Positions 36,591 to 45,619 are shown, numbered from the stretch's first letter. The stretch is DNA of 64,000 nucleotides from Cognatishimia activa (GCF_001458335.1 NZ_CYTO01000008.1:123438-187437), one strand, 5' to 3'. Notes: generated by a model from the sequence alone, not told the origin. Made by a program: numbers and translations.

Positions 36591-37094
36591 ATGAAAATTG
36601 CCTATACAATGACCGAAGGAAAAGGTGACCTAGATCAGGTTCTTTTTCGATTTGCCAAAGCAGAAATGGCGCGAGGGCAAAATGTGGTCGGCGTGGTTCA
36701 GGTTAATACCGACCGTGAAGACTGTCCAAAATGCGATATGGACGTAGAAGTGCTGCCGGACGGCCCAACCATTCGCATTTCCCAAGACCTTGGCCCCAAC
36801 TCTCAGGGATGCCGCCTAGATCCCGAAGCGCTTGAACAAGCGGTGGCCGAAGTCAGCAATCGACTTGGGACAAACGCGGCACTTCTGGTCATCAACAAAT
36901 TTGGCAAACACGAAGCAAGCGGGCGCGGATTTCGCGACACGATAGGTCAAGCGATCGCCTTGGGTGTACCGGTGCTTTGCGGGGTAAACGGTCTCAACAA
37001 AGACGCGTTTGAAGAATTCACGGACGGCCATGCAACGTTTGTTGAGCCGGACCCAGACTCCATCGCTGATTGGTTTAGCGCGCCCGCTGCGTAA
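36591..37094 (+). CDS. DUF2478 protein
   Basis: 167-residue protein of the DUF2478 family (nucleotide-binding-like): MKIAYTMTEGKGDLDQVLFRFA, a cysteine pair in REDCPKCDMDVEVL, and the C-terminal GVPVLCGVNGLNKDAFEEFTDG block. Members often lie near molybdate or metal transport genes; here the znu cluster follows convergently, overlapping at the 3' end by 20 bases. An upstream in-frame ATG would add 17 residues; the ATG at 36591 is preferred because the conserved sequence begins there. Function unknown. Confidence 0.7.
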   Translation: MKIAYTMTEGKGDLDQVLFRFAKAEMARGQNVVGVVQVNTDREDCPKCDMDVEVLPDGPTIRISQDLGPNSQGCRLDPEALEQAVAEVSNRLGTNAALLVINKFGKHEASGRGFRDTIGQAIALGVPVLCGVNGLNKDAFEEFTDGHATFVEPDPDSIADWFSAPAA

Positions 37095-37872
37095 GACGAC
37101 CAAAAGTCACCGATAGAACAAAAAGTCCTGCCGCAACGCAGACGATGCTTGGCCCTGTCGGCGTGTCGTATTCAAGGCTCACCTGAAGTCCAAGGATCGC
37201 AGATAGACCGCCAAGCGCGGCTGCAATCAATGCCATGCTTTCTGGGTTCCTTGCCAATGGTCGCGCCCCTGCAGCAGGAATAATCAGCATCGCGACAATC
37301 AACAGGACGCCGACAACCTTAATCGCAACCGCGACTACAACAGCAAGACAAACCGTTAGGATCAGCTGCTCGCGTTTTGGATCAACACCACTCGCCATCG
37401 CCAAATCGCCGTTAAGCGTTGCCGTCAGCAAAGCAGACCAACGCGCAGCCATCAGCGATACCACCAAAGCTGCCCCGCACCAAATAATCAGCAGATCATT
37501 TTTTGAGACGGCCAAGATATCACCAAACAGATAGGCCATAAGATCGATGCGCACCCCTTGCAAAAAGCTCGCAGCAACAAGGCCGACAGCAAGTGCGGAA
37601 TGCGCCAAAACACCCAACAGCGTATCCATGGCATAACCGCGCCCCGACAGGGCGTGCACGGTCAACGCCATCACCAGCGCAACCGCTAAGGCACCGGTGA
37701 AAACCGAGATTGATAGAGCCAAAGACAGTGCGACTCCCAAAATCGCGGCATGACTGGTCGCGTCGCCGAAATACGCCATCCGACGCCACACCACAAAGCA
37801 CCCTAAAGGTGCTGCGGCAATTGCGATTCCAAGCCCCGCGAAGGCGGCACGTACAAGGAAATCATCAAACAT
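37075..37872 (-). CDS. znuB: Zinc ABC transporter permease ZnuB
   Basis: 265-residue permease of the ABC-3 family with about seven TM segments (FLVRAAFAGLGIAIAAAPLG, FGDATSHAAILG, VVGVLLIVAMLIIPAAGARPL). It forms the inner-membrane channel for zinc with ZnuC and ZnuA. The start at 37870-37872 is chosen over a 41-residue upstream extension because conserved sequence begins there. It overlaps znuC by 8 bases. The order zur-znuC-znuB on this strand opposes znuA. Confidence 0.92.
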   Translation of the reverse strand: MFDDFLVRAAFAGLGIAIAAAPLGCFVVWRRMAYFGDATSHAAILGVALSLALSISVFTGALAVALVMALTVHALSGRGYAMDTLLGVLAHSALAVGLVAASFLQGVRIDLMAYLFGDILAVSKNDLLIIWCGAALVVSLMAARWSALLTATLNGDLAMASGVDPKREQLILTVCLAVVVAVAIKVVGVLLIVAMLIIPAAGARPLARNPESMALIAAALGGLSAILGLQVSLEYDTPTGPSIVCVAAGLFVLSVTFGRLTQRAR

Positions 37873-38605
37873 GGGAATGTTCCGCGTGCGTTTCGCCGTC
37901 ATGGCTGTGGTTGTGTTCATGGCGATAAAGCGCAAGCGCGCCTTGGGTCCCGGTGCCAAACAATGCCCGATATTCCGGGGCCGATGCAACCACATCCGGC
38001 GTACCGTGACAACACACGTGACCGTTCAGACAAATCACACGATCTGACGCGCTCATGACGACGTGCAGCTCGTGGCTTACCATGAGAACCGCAGCTCCGG
38101 TTTCATGGCGCAATTCTTCGATTAAGTTGTAAAGCGCCGCAGATCCAGGTTGATCAAGCCCGGTGGTCGGCTCGTCTAAAACGAAAATATCTGGTTTCTC
38201 CAATAGAGCTCGGGCCAGCAACGTACGCTGAAACTGCCCGCCAGAAAGCGCAAACATCTGTTTCGACAATAAGTCCGATGCGCCCACTCGGGCGAGCGCG
38301 GCATTGATTTCCGCATCAGAGTTTTTCTTTGGCAAAGACAGAAACCGGCGCACCGAGATCGGCAAGGTGGGGTCAATATGAAGCTTTTGAGGAACGTAAC
38401 CGATCCGCAGGCCGGGCCTACGCTCTAGACTGCCCTGTGTTGGCTTCACGGCCCCTATCAACGCTTTCAACAAGGTCGATTTCCCGGAACCGTTGGGCCC
38501 TACGATGGTGACAATCTCGCCGGACGCAATTGAAAAATCCACATTGCGCAAAGCCGTGTGCCCGCCGAGTCGGACGCTCATATTTTTTGTCGAAAGAAGC
38601 GTCAT
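37865..38605 (-). CDS. znuC: Zinc ABC transporter ATP-binding protein ZnuC
   Basis: 246-residue ABC ATPase: Walker A GPNGSGKS, signature LSGGQFQRTLLARAL, Walker B DIFVLDEPTTGLD, H-loop VSHELHVVM. The C-terminus is His-rich (HEHNHSHDGETHAEHSH), as common in zinc transporter ATPases. The start is the ATG at 38605, which overlaps the zur stop (ATGA), so the two are translated together. It powers ZnuB. Confidence 0.94.
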   Translation of the reverse strand: MTLLSTKNMSVRLGGHTALRNVDFSIASGEIVTIVGPNGSGKSTLLKALIGAVKPTQGSLERRPGLRIGYVPQKLHIDPTLPISVRRFLSLPKKNSDAEINAALARVGASDLLSKQMFALSGGQFQRTLLARALLEKPDIFVLDEPTTGLDQPGSAALYNLIEELRHETGAAVLMVSHELHVVMSASDRVICLNGHVCCHGTPDVVASAPEYRALFGTGTQGALALYRHEHNHSHDGETHAEHSHV

Positions 38606-39078
38606 TTTTCTGGCTGGCAATCCGCGCAGACACCTTCGAGTTCGATCACCGTATGATCAATCGCAAACCCATTGTCCGCTGCTTGAGATTTCATTCCATC
38701 CACCGGGTGGCTTTCCGTTTCCACGACAAGGCTGCAATCTCGGCAGATCATAAAGGCGGGCGAGTGGTCGGAACCAGGATGAGTACAGGCAACAAATGCA
38801 TTCAAACGCTCAATCTTGTGCACGAATCCATGTTTCTGAAGAAATTCCAATGCACGATAAACGACAGGCGGCTGACCGCCGAGCCCAGCTTTCTCCAGTA
38901 GGGGCAGAATTTCGTAAGCGCCCATGGCCCGATCCTCAGACAACAAAATCTCCATTACCTTCCGACGGGCAGGCGTTAGCTTCAAGCCATTGTCTTCACA
39001 GTGCTTGTCAGCAAGATCAATGACCTCGTCGACGCTGAAATTTTGATCATGGTCATGTACATTTTTGCTCGTCATCAT
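38602..39078 (-). CDS. zur: Zinc uptake regulator Zur (Fur family)
   Basis: 158-residue Fur-family repressor. The DNA-binding part is KLTPARRKVMEILL and QPPVVYRALEFLQKHGFVHKIE; zinc-binding cysteine pairs are in FMICRDCSLV and GVCADCQPE. Zur with zinc represses znu genes. Its own promoter faces znuA across a pair of Zur-like boxes, so it regulates both sides. The ATG pair at 39075/39078 follows GGAG; the second ATG has the better spacing. Confidence 0.93.
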   Translation of the reverse strand: MMTSKNVHDHDQNFSVDEVIDLADKHCEDNGLKLTPARRKVMEILLSEDRAMGAYEILPLLEKAGLGGQPPVVYRALEFLQKHGFVHKIERLNAFVACTHPGSDHSPAFMICRDCSLVVETESHPVDGMKSQAADNGFAIDHTVIELEGVCADCQPEK

Positions 39079-39097
39079 CGCTCCAGTCGATAGCTAT

Positions 39098-39149
39098 TGA
39101 TATAATATAACACATCCAGTAGAGGCTTCCTGATGTTATATAATAACGC
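39098..39149. promoter_or_regulatory. Two Zur-box-like palindromes between zur and znuA
   Basis: Box 1 is around 39099-39113 (GATATAATATAACAC) and box 2 around 39134-39148 (TGTTATATAATAACG). Both contain the half-site GTTATAnTA-type sequence of the alphaproteobacterial/E. coli Zur consensus (core GTTATANTATAAC). Box 1 is closer to zur; box 2 ends 11 bases before the znuA start codon at 39160 and overlaps the region around its ribosome-binding site. The arrangement fits divergent repression of znuA and zur-znuCB by zinc-loaded Zur. Confidence 0.75.
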
Positions 39150-39159
39150 GGAGTTCGCA

Positions 39160-40230
39160 ATGCTATTTCGATCTATGACGGCAATTGGCCTAATGGCAAC
39201 CCAGGCACAAGCAGATGTGCCAAATGTGGTGGCGGATATCGCTCCGATTCACTCCTTGGTTGCACGTGTAATGCAAGGTGTTGGTGAACCGACAATGATT
39301 ATGCAGCAAGGGGCATCCCCTCACGGCTATACTCTGCGCCCTTCGGAGGCGGCGGCGCTGCAAGATGCAGATGTCGTGTTCTGGGTCGGCGAAGAGCTGT
39401 CGCCTTGGCTGGAAGACGCTGTTGAAAACTTGGCCCGTGACGCGCATTCCGTCGAACTGCTGCACACCGAAGGCACCAACCTATTGAACTTCCGCGAAGA
39501 GGTCGTTTTCGGGGAACATGGCGACCATGACGATCATGGGCATGAAGATAAACACGCGGATCACGACCACGGTCACGGTCATGATGATCACCACGGTGAA
39601 GAAAATCATGCGGATCATGATGAACACGGTCATGAAGAAGGTCACAAAGACCATGACGATCATCATGACGAACACAAAGAAGAGCATGCGGGTCACGACG
39701 ATCACGGGCACGACCACGATGGCGCAGATCCCCATGCCTGGCTGTCCCCAGACAACGCAATCAACTGGCTCAAAGTGATTGCCGAGGAACTGTCGGAACA
39801 CGACCAAGCGAACGCAGAGCTTTATGCTACTAACGCAGCGGCTGGCGCGACTGAGATCGCAGCGGCATCTGAAGCAATCGCGGCCAAACTTGCACCGATG
39901 ACCGACGGGCGTTACCTGGTGTTCCACGACGCTTACCAGTACTTTGAAGCAACTTACGGCATCCAAGCCACTGGCTCTCTGCATCTGTCTGATGCGACAC
40001 CACCAAGTGCTGCCCGTCTGGTCGAACTGCAAGAAGAGATCAAAGAACACGGCATCTCTTGCGTCTTTGCAGAACCACAATTCAACGACGATCTGGTCGC
40101 TGCGATCACCCCAGAAGGCACCAACCGTGGCATTCTGGACCCGCTCGCAACCGACATCCCTGCAGGTCCTGCGCTTTACACCGCATGGCTGAACGGCATG
40201 GCGCAAGCGGTTGTTGATTGCATTAAGTAA
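39160..40230 (+). CDS. znuA: Zinc ABC transporter substrate-binding protein ZnuA
   Basis: 356-residue periplasmic protein with a signal peptide ending near QAQA (residue 18). The zinc ligands are expected from His31 (IAPIHSLVARV), His55 (ASPHGY), the long His/Asp-rich loop and the later FHDAYQYFE histidine. Residues 120-192 form an exceptionally long His-rich loop (His count well above 25), which captures zinc and hands it to the binding site. The start at 39160 has GCGGAG upstream, just after Zur box 2. It is divergent from zur-znuC-znuB. Confidence 0.95.
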   Translation: MLFRSMTAIGLMATQAQADVPNVVADIAPIHSLVARVMQGVGEPTMIMQQGASPHGYTLRPSEAAALQDADVVFWVGEELSPWLEDAVENLARDAHSVELLHTEGTNLLNFREEVVFGEHGDHDDHGHEDKHADHDHGHGHDDHHGEENHADHDEHGHEEGHKDHDDHHDEHKEEHAGHDDHGHDHDGADPHAWLSPDNAINWLKVIAEELSEHDQANAELYATNAAAGATEIAAASEAIAAKLAPMTDGRYLVFHDAYQYFEATYGIQATGSLHLSDATPPSAARLVELQEEIKEHGISCVFAEPQFNDDLVAAITPEGTNRGILDPLATDIPAGPALYTAWLNGMAQAVVDCIK

Positions 40231-40236
40231 TCGCCC

Positions 40237-40270
40237 AAAGTGAGGCCCTGTCGCATTCGGGACTCACTTT
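40237..40270 (+). terminator. Terminator-like inverted repeat after znuA
   Basis: AAAGTGAG (40237-40244) pairs with CTCACTTT (40263-40270), with GGCC/GGAC partly extending the stem. The T-run is short (TTT), so efficiency is doubtful. Confidence 0.5.
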
Positions 40271-40279
40271 CACAATTCC

Positions 40280-40313
40280 CATGCTGCGCTGCTGTCATTG
40301 GCGGCGCAGCATG
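40280..40313. repeat. Inverted repeat before the glycosyltransferase cluster
   Basis: 10-bp perfect arms CATGCTGCGC and GCGCAGCATG (40280-40289 and 40304-40313), spacer 14. It lies 31 bases before the first gene of the cluster, at a place suitable for an operator or a leader hairpin. No T-run, so it is not a typical terminator. Confidence 0.5.
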
Positions 40314-40344
40314 ATAGGCTCTCCTTCAAAAACAGGATCGAGCC

Positions 40345-41397
40345 TTGCGCATTCTCTGCATCACCACCGTCAAAGACGAGGCACCATATCTTCTGGAATG
40401 GATCGCCCACCACCGCGCTGCCGGTGTGACGGATTTCTTGATCTATTCCAACGATTGCAGCGATGGCACTGAGAAGCTGCTCAAAGCGCTGCAGATGGCA
40501 GGCATTGTTCGCCATATTTCCCACGAAAAAACTTCCGGGCAATCCATCCAATGGCAAGCTCTCAAAGAGGCTTGGAAACATCCGCTACGCAAAAAGGCAG
40601 ATTGGGTTCTGGTCTCGGATGTCGATGAGTTCGTTAACATTCGGGTCGGCAATCATAAATTTACTGACTTGATCTCTGCCGTGTCCCCGGAAGCGGACGC
40701 CATCGTGCTTCAATGGCGGCTGTTTGGTCACAACAATGTCTTTGAATTCAACGAAGCACCGGTCACCGAACAATTCACCCGCGCGATACCAGCAGATGCA
40801 CAATACCCGATTGCCGCGAGCCTTGTGAAAACCCTTTTCAAGACGACCGGTCCTTTCAATATGCTGGGCGTACACCGGCCAAAGCAAAAGGACATCATGA
40901 AAGCCCGCCGTCCGATTATGGTGGATGGGTCTGGTCGTTTTCTGTCTCAAGAATTTGCTATGGCCGGAGATCGCATCTCGACCTACGGCAACCCTGTTGG
41001 GCGCGACCTCGCAGACGTCAATCACTATGCCATCAAGTCAGCCCAGAGCTTTATCATCAAACGCGCGCGCGGCCTGCCCAATCGCAAGAAAGACGTGGGT
41101 CTGAACTATTGGGTAGAGCGGAATTTCAACACTGTTGAAGATACCTCCATCGACGCCATGCGGCCCGCAACAAAAGAGCAGTTTGAAAAGCTGATGAGCT
41201 TGCCGGGTGTGCGCACGTTGCATGATGAAGCGGCCGAATGGCATTGCGCGCGTTTCGCCGAACTCATCAAAGATCCCGCCACCCACAAGCTGCTGACACA
41301 AATCGCCACCGCAGGCAGCAGTGAGGTGGTTCCACAAAATTTGCAGAAACAACTGATCTCGTGGTATCACGAGGCGCAGAAGAGCAGTGAAAATTAA
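40345..41397 (+). CDS. Glycosyltransferase family 2-like (GT92-type) protein
   Basis: 350-residue GT-A fold protein: ITTVKDEAPYLLEWIAHHRAAGV at the N-terminus (nucleotide-sugar binding), a GTEKLLKALQ helix and the metal-binding DVD motif at residues 92-94 (VLVSDVDEFVNI). The rest carries conserved blocks shared with the second half of the following 742-residue protein, so the two are paralogues. No TM; cytoplasmic. The start is a TTG with GGATCGAG upstream. It begins a four-gene group likely to build or decorate a surface glycan; sugar donor unknown. Confidence 0.75.
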   Translation: MRILCITTVKDEAPYLLEWIAHHRAAGVTDFLIYSNDCSDGTEKLLKALQMAGIVRHISHEKTSGQSIQWQALKEAWKHPLRKKADWVLVSDVDEFVNIRVGNHKFTDLISAVSPEADAIVLQWRLFGHNNVFEFNEAPVTEQFTRAIPADAQYPIAASLVKTLFKTTGPFNMLGVHRPKQKDIMKARRPIMVDGSGRFLSQEFAMAGDRISTYGNPVGRDLADVNHYAIKSAQSFIIKRARGLPNRKKDVGLNYWVERNFNTVEDTSIDAMRPATKEQFEKLMSLPGVRTLHDEAAEWHCARFAELIKDPATHKLLTQIATAGSSEVVPQNLQKQLISWYHEAQKSSEN

Positions 41398-41431
41398 AGC
41401 CCGGTTAAGGGCGTGACAGGTAAAATAGCCA

Positions 41432-43660
41432 ATGACGGCAGCCTTTCATCACATCCGCATCGCGCATCAGCGCATCGGATCGGCCATTGTTCTGGATGCC
41501 ATCGCTTCCGGAAATGGTGGACGTGTGTTCTTTGCAGCCGACCAGAACCTGCAGGAACTCTCTCCTGGCAAAGGCACCTCAGTTGAGCGAAGCCGAACTG
41601 TCGGCGATGCGCTTATTCTGGACACGACCGGAGACGAACAACCGCGCTTTTCCTTTGAAGGGCGCAAACAAACGCTCGAATTGAGCGAACCCCGGCTTGG
41701 ACTATTCAAACATCAAAACACTGCGCTTGCTTTCCGAAACGGGCAAAGCGCGGCGGTGACGCTGGACTGGTTGCGCTGGCACGCAGAACACCATGAGCTG
41801 GAAGCTGCTCTGATTGTGGATCGGGCACGATTTGGCCAAGTTAGAGACTATAAACGTGCGCTTCGTCAGGGGCTGGCGGACATCCCTGGTCTCAAGACTG
41901 TTGTGCTTCTGCAGTTCAACACCCCGCTCGGGCAACCGGATATGCCGCATGAACACCATCCGTTTTCTGCCCCTGACGCTCCGGGAAAGGACAGGATGGA
42001 AATCCCCGATCCCGATCCTTGGACATCCCCACTAGGACAACTTGGGATATTCGAGTTGCTACGGTATCGCTTCCTCGGCAAAGCACGCGCGGTTGCGCAA
42101 TTGGACGTCACCGACCTTCTCCCTAAACAAGGCAAGAAGTCCGTTTTTGATCGCGCTCAAAAAACCGGTGTGGTCGCATTGGAAGGTCAACACGTTTACC
42201 CGTGGCGGGGGCGCGACGATGATGAGGTGCATTTTGCGGATCATATCTGCAAACAGTTTGACGCCACCAAAACGAAAATGCGTTGGTGTGTCGCGCCTAA
42301 GGTTGCTGGGCGGGATGTGACTTGGCGACTGATCCGCATCACTGGTGCGCAAGCTGATAGCGCAAAGGCTATGCGCTTTATGCGGTACATGGGACTGCGT
42401 CATCCAGTGGAGAGCGTTTCACAGATCGTGCCCAAAACGTCGTTGATTGAAGACGAGTCCTTACTTGAGCAGTCGCAGAAGTACTTTGGTCACAAACCTG
42501 TACGGATGCCCGTGCTCGAAGCACCGGTCGTCGATACCAGCAAGAATTCAGTGACCATCATCACGACGATGAAGAACGAGGGGCCGTTCATTTTGGAGTG
42601 GATCGCCTATCACCGCGCCATTGGTGTGGACAATTTCATGGTCTTTACCAACGACTGCACGGATGGCACCGACGAATTCCATGATCTTCTGCAGGCCAAA
42701 GGCATCGTCCAGCACCGCGACAACCCATTCCGTGACACTGGACTGAAGCCACAACACGCGGCTCTGCAGGCGGGCGAAAAGGAAGACATCATCAAGAATG
42801 CAGATTGGGTGATCTGTATGGATGTGGATGAGTTCATCAACATCAAGACCGGCGACGGTACTTTGAAAGCACTGTTTGAAGCTGTGGACGACGCCAATAT
42901 GATCTCGCTGACGTGGCGGTTGTTTGGCAACTCAGATATCCATGAATTCAGTGATCGCCCAATTATCGGCGACTACACCCGCTGCGCCCATGAGATGACG
43001 CGTAAGCCTCATCAGGCTTGGGGCTTTAAGACACTCTTCCGCAACATTGGTCTGTTTAAGAAGCTCGGTGTGCATCGCCCCAAGGGTCTCAACCCGCAGC
43101 TGTGGGAAGACATCAAGTGGGTAAACGGTTCGGGCAACCCTATGCCCAAAGAATTCTTCCGCAATGCCTGGCGCTCTACTCAAACCACCGTCGGTTATGA
43201 TCTGGTGAGCTTAAATCACTACGCTGTGCGTTCCGCGGAAAGCTTCCTTGTGAAACGAGACCGCGGCCGGGTGAACCACGTGGATCGCGACCAAGGCCTC
43301 GCCTATTGGTTCCGGATGAACCACAACATCGACGAAGATCACTCGATCAAACGCATGTTGCCAGCACTTCAAGCGGAAATGGACACTTTGCTTGCAGATC
43401 CGGAAATCGCGGCAATGCACGAGAAATGCGTCTTGGCACATCGAGAAAAAATCGATGCGCTCAAGGCGACGGAAAACTACGCAAAATTCTACAAAGATCT
43501 GACCGGCGAACGTATGGAGCGGCTATCAAAACTGCTCCCTCATTTTGGGGCCAATGTGTTCTTGGCGGGACCGGATGTCGTACCTGACGAGGTCGCCTTA
43601 GCAGATCATCCGGAAGATTTCTTTTTCACCGTCGAGCGGCAAAAAACAACGGCTCATTGA
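41432..43660 (+). CDS. Two-domain glycosyltransferase with unknown N-terminal half
   Basis: 742-residue protein. Residues 1 to about 365 form a domain I cannot assign: mixed alpha/beta, with hydrophobic strands (HIRIAHQRIGSAIVLDAIAS, SAAVTLDWLRWH) and a LRQGLADIPGLKTVVLLQFN block. Residues about 370-700 form a GT-A fold related to the previous gene: VTIITTMKNEGPFILEWIAYHRAIGVDN, DVD at residues 464-466 (CMDVDEFINI), HRPKGLNP. The organisation suggests that a fused partner domain (possibly a second transferase or an acceptor-binding module) acts with the GT. It sits in the operon-like cluster without export genes. Confidence 0.65.
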   Translation: MTAAFHHIRIAHQRIGSAIVLDAIASGNGGRVFFAADQNLQELSPGKGTSVERSRTVGDALILDTTGDEQPRFSFEGRKQTLELSEPRLGLFKHQNTALAFRNGQSAAVTLDWLRWHAEHHELEAALIVDRARFGQVRDYKRALRQGLADIPGLKTVVLLQFNTPLGQPDMPHEHHPFSAPDAPGKDRMEIPDPDPWTSPLGQLGIFELLRYRFLGKARAVAQLDVTDLLPKQGKKSVFDRAQKTGVVALEGQHVYPWRGRDDDEVHFADHICKQFDATKTKMRWCVAPKVAGRDVTWRLIRITGAQADSAKAMRFMRYMGLRHPVESVSQIVPKTSLIEDESLLEQSQKYFGHKPVRMPVLEAPVVDTSKNSVTIITTMKNEGPFILEWIAYHRAIGVDNFMVFTNDCTDGTDEFHDLLQAKGIVQHRDNPFRDTGLKPQHAALQAGEKEDIIKNADWVICMDVDEFINIKTGDGTLKALFEAVDDANMISLTWRLFGNSDIHEFSDRPIIGDYTRCAHEMTRKPHQAWGFKTLFRNIGLFKKLGVHRPKGLNPQLWEDIKWVNGSGNPMPKEFFRNAWRSTQTTVGYDLVSLNHYAVRSAESFLVKRDRGRVNHVDRDQGLAYWFRMNHNIDEDHSIKRMLPALQAEMDTLLADPEIAAMHEKCVLAHREKIDALKATENYAKFYKDLTGERMERLSKLLPHFGANVFLAGPDVVPDEVALADHPEDFFFTVERQKTTAH

Positions 43661-43685
43661 CGGGCATTAACGAGGGGCAGAGGCA

Positions 43686-44696
43686 ATGGCAAAACTACCG
43701 GAAATCGCAAGCCTTTGGATTGGCGGAGAGCTGTCTTGGCTTGAACAGCTTTGCCTGAAATCCTTTGCCGATCAGGGCCACCACATCACGCTCTACAGCT
43801 ATGCACCAATCCCGAACCTGCCCAAGGGTGTGCACGCGGGAGACGCGTCAGAAATATTCCCGGCCGACCCGATGTATCGTCACGCGATTACCGGCAGCCC
43901 CGCAATTCATGCGGATCTGTGGCGCCTGCACCTGCTTAAGAACACCAACAAGATTTGGGTGGACTGTGACGTGCTGTGCTATCAGCCCTTTGATTACGAC
44001 AAGGAACATGTCTTTGGATGGGAGAAACACAACCTCGTCTGCAACGCGGTTCTCGGCCTGCCAAAAGACAGCCCGGCTCTTGATAGCCTCATGTCTTTTT
44101 TTGACGATGAATATGCAATCGGACGCTGGCTGAAACCTCATCAACAAGCCGCTTTAGAAGCCGAGCGGGATGCGGGTCGGCCTGTTCATATGACGCAGCA
44201 GGATTGGGGGTTCACGGGGCCCAAAGCAGTCACTTGGTTCCTTAATCAATCCGGTGAGATTGAACATGCACAGAAAGCAGAGGCGTTCTTTGCGGTCACA
44301 TTCAAAGACCGCAATCATTTCATCATCAGTCGCCACAATCCGGAAGAAAAGTTCACTGACAAAACCCGCGGGGTGCACCTTTGGGCAAGACGCCTGAAAC
44401 CACGTCTGCGTGATGATGAAAACAACAAGCCACGCCGTGGGTCGTTCCTCGACCGGATGCTAAAGCAGCACGAGATTGATCCCAAGGACGCACCCATCCA
44501 GCCGAAAACCACCAAACTCTTTGGCTCAAGTGACGACCCTCGTTTCCGCGCAATTCTGGCGATCGAGGCTTTGAAAGGCGACGAACCCGTTGCGCAGCTC
44601 GCCAAAAACAACAACGTGGAACCGCACGAAATTCGTGAATGGCGCACGACGCTGGTGCGCAACGCTCAAAAGCTGTTTCAGGAGCAACGCTCATGA
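43686..44696 (+). CDS. GT32-like glycosyltransferase (DXD-type)
   Basis: 336-residue protein with the sugar-binding DXD signature of GT32/capsular polysaccharide-type transferases: AIHADLWRLHLLKNTNKIWVDCDVLC (Asp93, Asp95). The N-terminal WIGGELSWLEQLCLKSF block is typical. The central part has TQQDWGFTGPKAVTWFLN. It is 25 bases after the 742-residue gene and overlaps the start of the next gene (ATGA), so the four are co-transcribed. The transferred sugar is unknown. Confidence 0.7.
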   Translation: MAKLPEIASLWIGGELSWLEQLCLKSFADQGHHITLYSYAPIPNLPKGVHAGDASEIFPADPMYRHAITGSPAIHADLWRLHLLKNTNKIWVDCDVLCYQPFDYDKEHVFGWEKHNLVCNAVLGLPKDSPALDSLMSFFDDEYAIGRWLKPHQQAALEAERDAGRPVHMTQQDWGFTGPKAVTWFLNQSGEIEHAQKAEAFFAVTFKDRNHFIISRHNPEEKFTDKTRGVHLWARRLKPRLRDDENNKPRRGSFLDRMLKQHEIDPKDAPIQPKTTKLFGSSDDPRFRAILAIEALKGDEPVAQLAKNNNVEPHEIREWRTTLVRNAQKLFQEQRS

Positions 44697-45619
44697 ATGA
44701 AGCAACACCGGTTGAAATCCCTAAATCCGATTGGCGCCAATCACTGCGGAAGCTCGGCGACGAAAAAGGGTTTTATGAAGACCTAGGTGATCAACACACA
44801 GCTTTGTTCGTCGAAGGCGGTGATACACTCATCGTCACCTTTGAAAACCTCGACCATGTTTACAACTTCACCGATGACCGCATGCCTTGGGGTTATGGGT
44901 TTGTGACTGGGCGGGGTTGGTCGATGCTTGGGCTGATGGCTCATGATTGGACGTGGTACCGCGATGAAGCCGTCTTTGATTTTTTTGACCGACTGCGCGA
45001 CGAAGGCTTCTTTGATCGCTTCAAACAAGTGGTGTTCTATGGGGCATCGATGGGTGCATATGCAGCGGCTGGCTTTAGTTCTGCCGCTCCGGGCGCGACA
45101 GTTATCCTAATCTCACCACAGGCCACCCTCTGCCGCGAAATTGCGCCGTGGGAATACCGCTATGTGAAAGCTTGGCGGCGGGACTTCAATTCCCGCTACG
45201 GCTACGCCCCGGACTACCTTCACAAAGCCAAAGCAGCCTATCTTTTCTATGATCCGCGCATGCCGCAAGACGCGATGCATGCAACGCTATTTGGAGGAGA
45301 GAACCTCACCAAATTCCGCTGTCGCTTTTTTGGGCATCGGATGGCGTCACTCTGGCTGCAGATGGGTGTTCTCAAAGACATCATTGATGGCTGCGTGGAA
45401 GGCACACTTGATCGAAACCGGTTCTACGCGTTGATGCGAGAACGCCGCAAAAGCGGGCGCTACATGCGTGAGTTTTTGACAACGCTAGAGCAGAAGGACA
45501 ACCCGCGCCGGATTGCCTATTTCTGCGAAGCATTGCTCAACCGCCGCCGCGGCCCGCGTTTCCGACAGGCCCTGAATGATGCGAAGGCAAAGCTAAAGAA
45601 ACGTCGGAAGCGCCGTTAA
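44693..45619 (+). CDS. Alpha/beta-hydrolase-like protein in the glycan cluster
   Basis: 308-residue protein. A nucleophile elbow is visible at residues 117-121 (GASMG, Ser119) in KQVVFYGASMGAYAAAGFSS, as in alpha/beta hydrolases. The N-terminus has TLIVTFENLDHVYNF and MPWGYGFVTGRGWSMLGLMAHDW. No signal peptide. It may be an acyl or glycan esterase in the cytoplasm, or a sulfotransferase-like partner; the surroundings favour a modifying enzyme for the sugar product. The start overlaps the preceding stop; the C-terminus is very basic (KAKLKKRRKRR) and overlaps the 3' end of the lacI-type gene by 4 bases. Confidence 0.62.
   Translation: MNEATPVEIPKSDWRQSLRKLGDEKGFYEDLGDQHTALFVEGGDTLIVTFENLDHVYNFTDDRMPWGYGFVTGRGWSMLGLMAHDWTWYRDEAVFDFFDRLRDEGFFDRFKQVVFYGASMGAYAAAGFSSAAPGATVILISPQATLCREIAPWEYRYVKAWRRDFNSRYGYAPDYLHKAKAAYLFYDPRMPQDAMHATLFGGENLTKFRCRFFGHRMASLWLQMGVLKDIIDGCVEGTLDRNRFYALMRERRKSGRYMREFLTTLEQKDNPRRIAYFCEALLNRRRGPRFRQALNDAKAKLKKRRKRR

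Noticed and set aside
39517..39735. Tandem-repeat-like DNA that could be taken for a satellite or CRISPR-like array
   Set aside because: It is the in-frame codons of the His-rich loop of ZnuA, without regular spacers.
39481..40206. 241-codon frame opposite znuA
   Set aside because: Created by the reversed His-rich repeat (Val/Met/Ile runs), not a real membrane protein.
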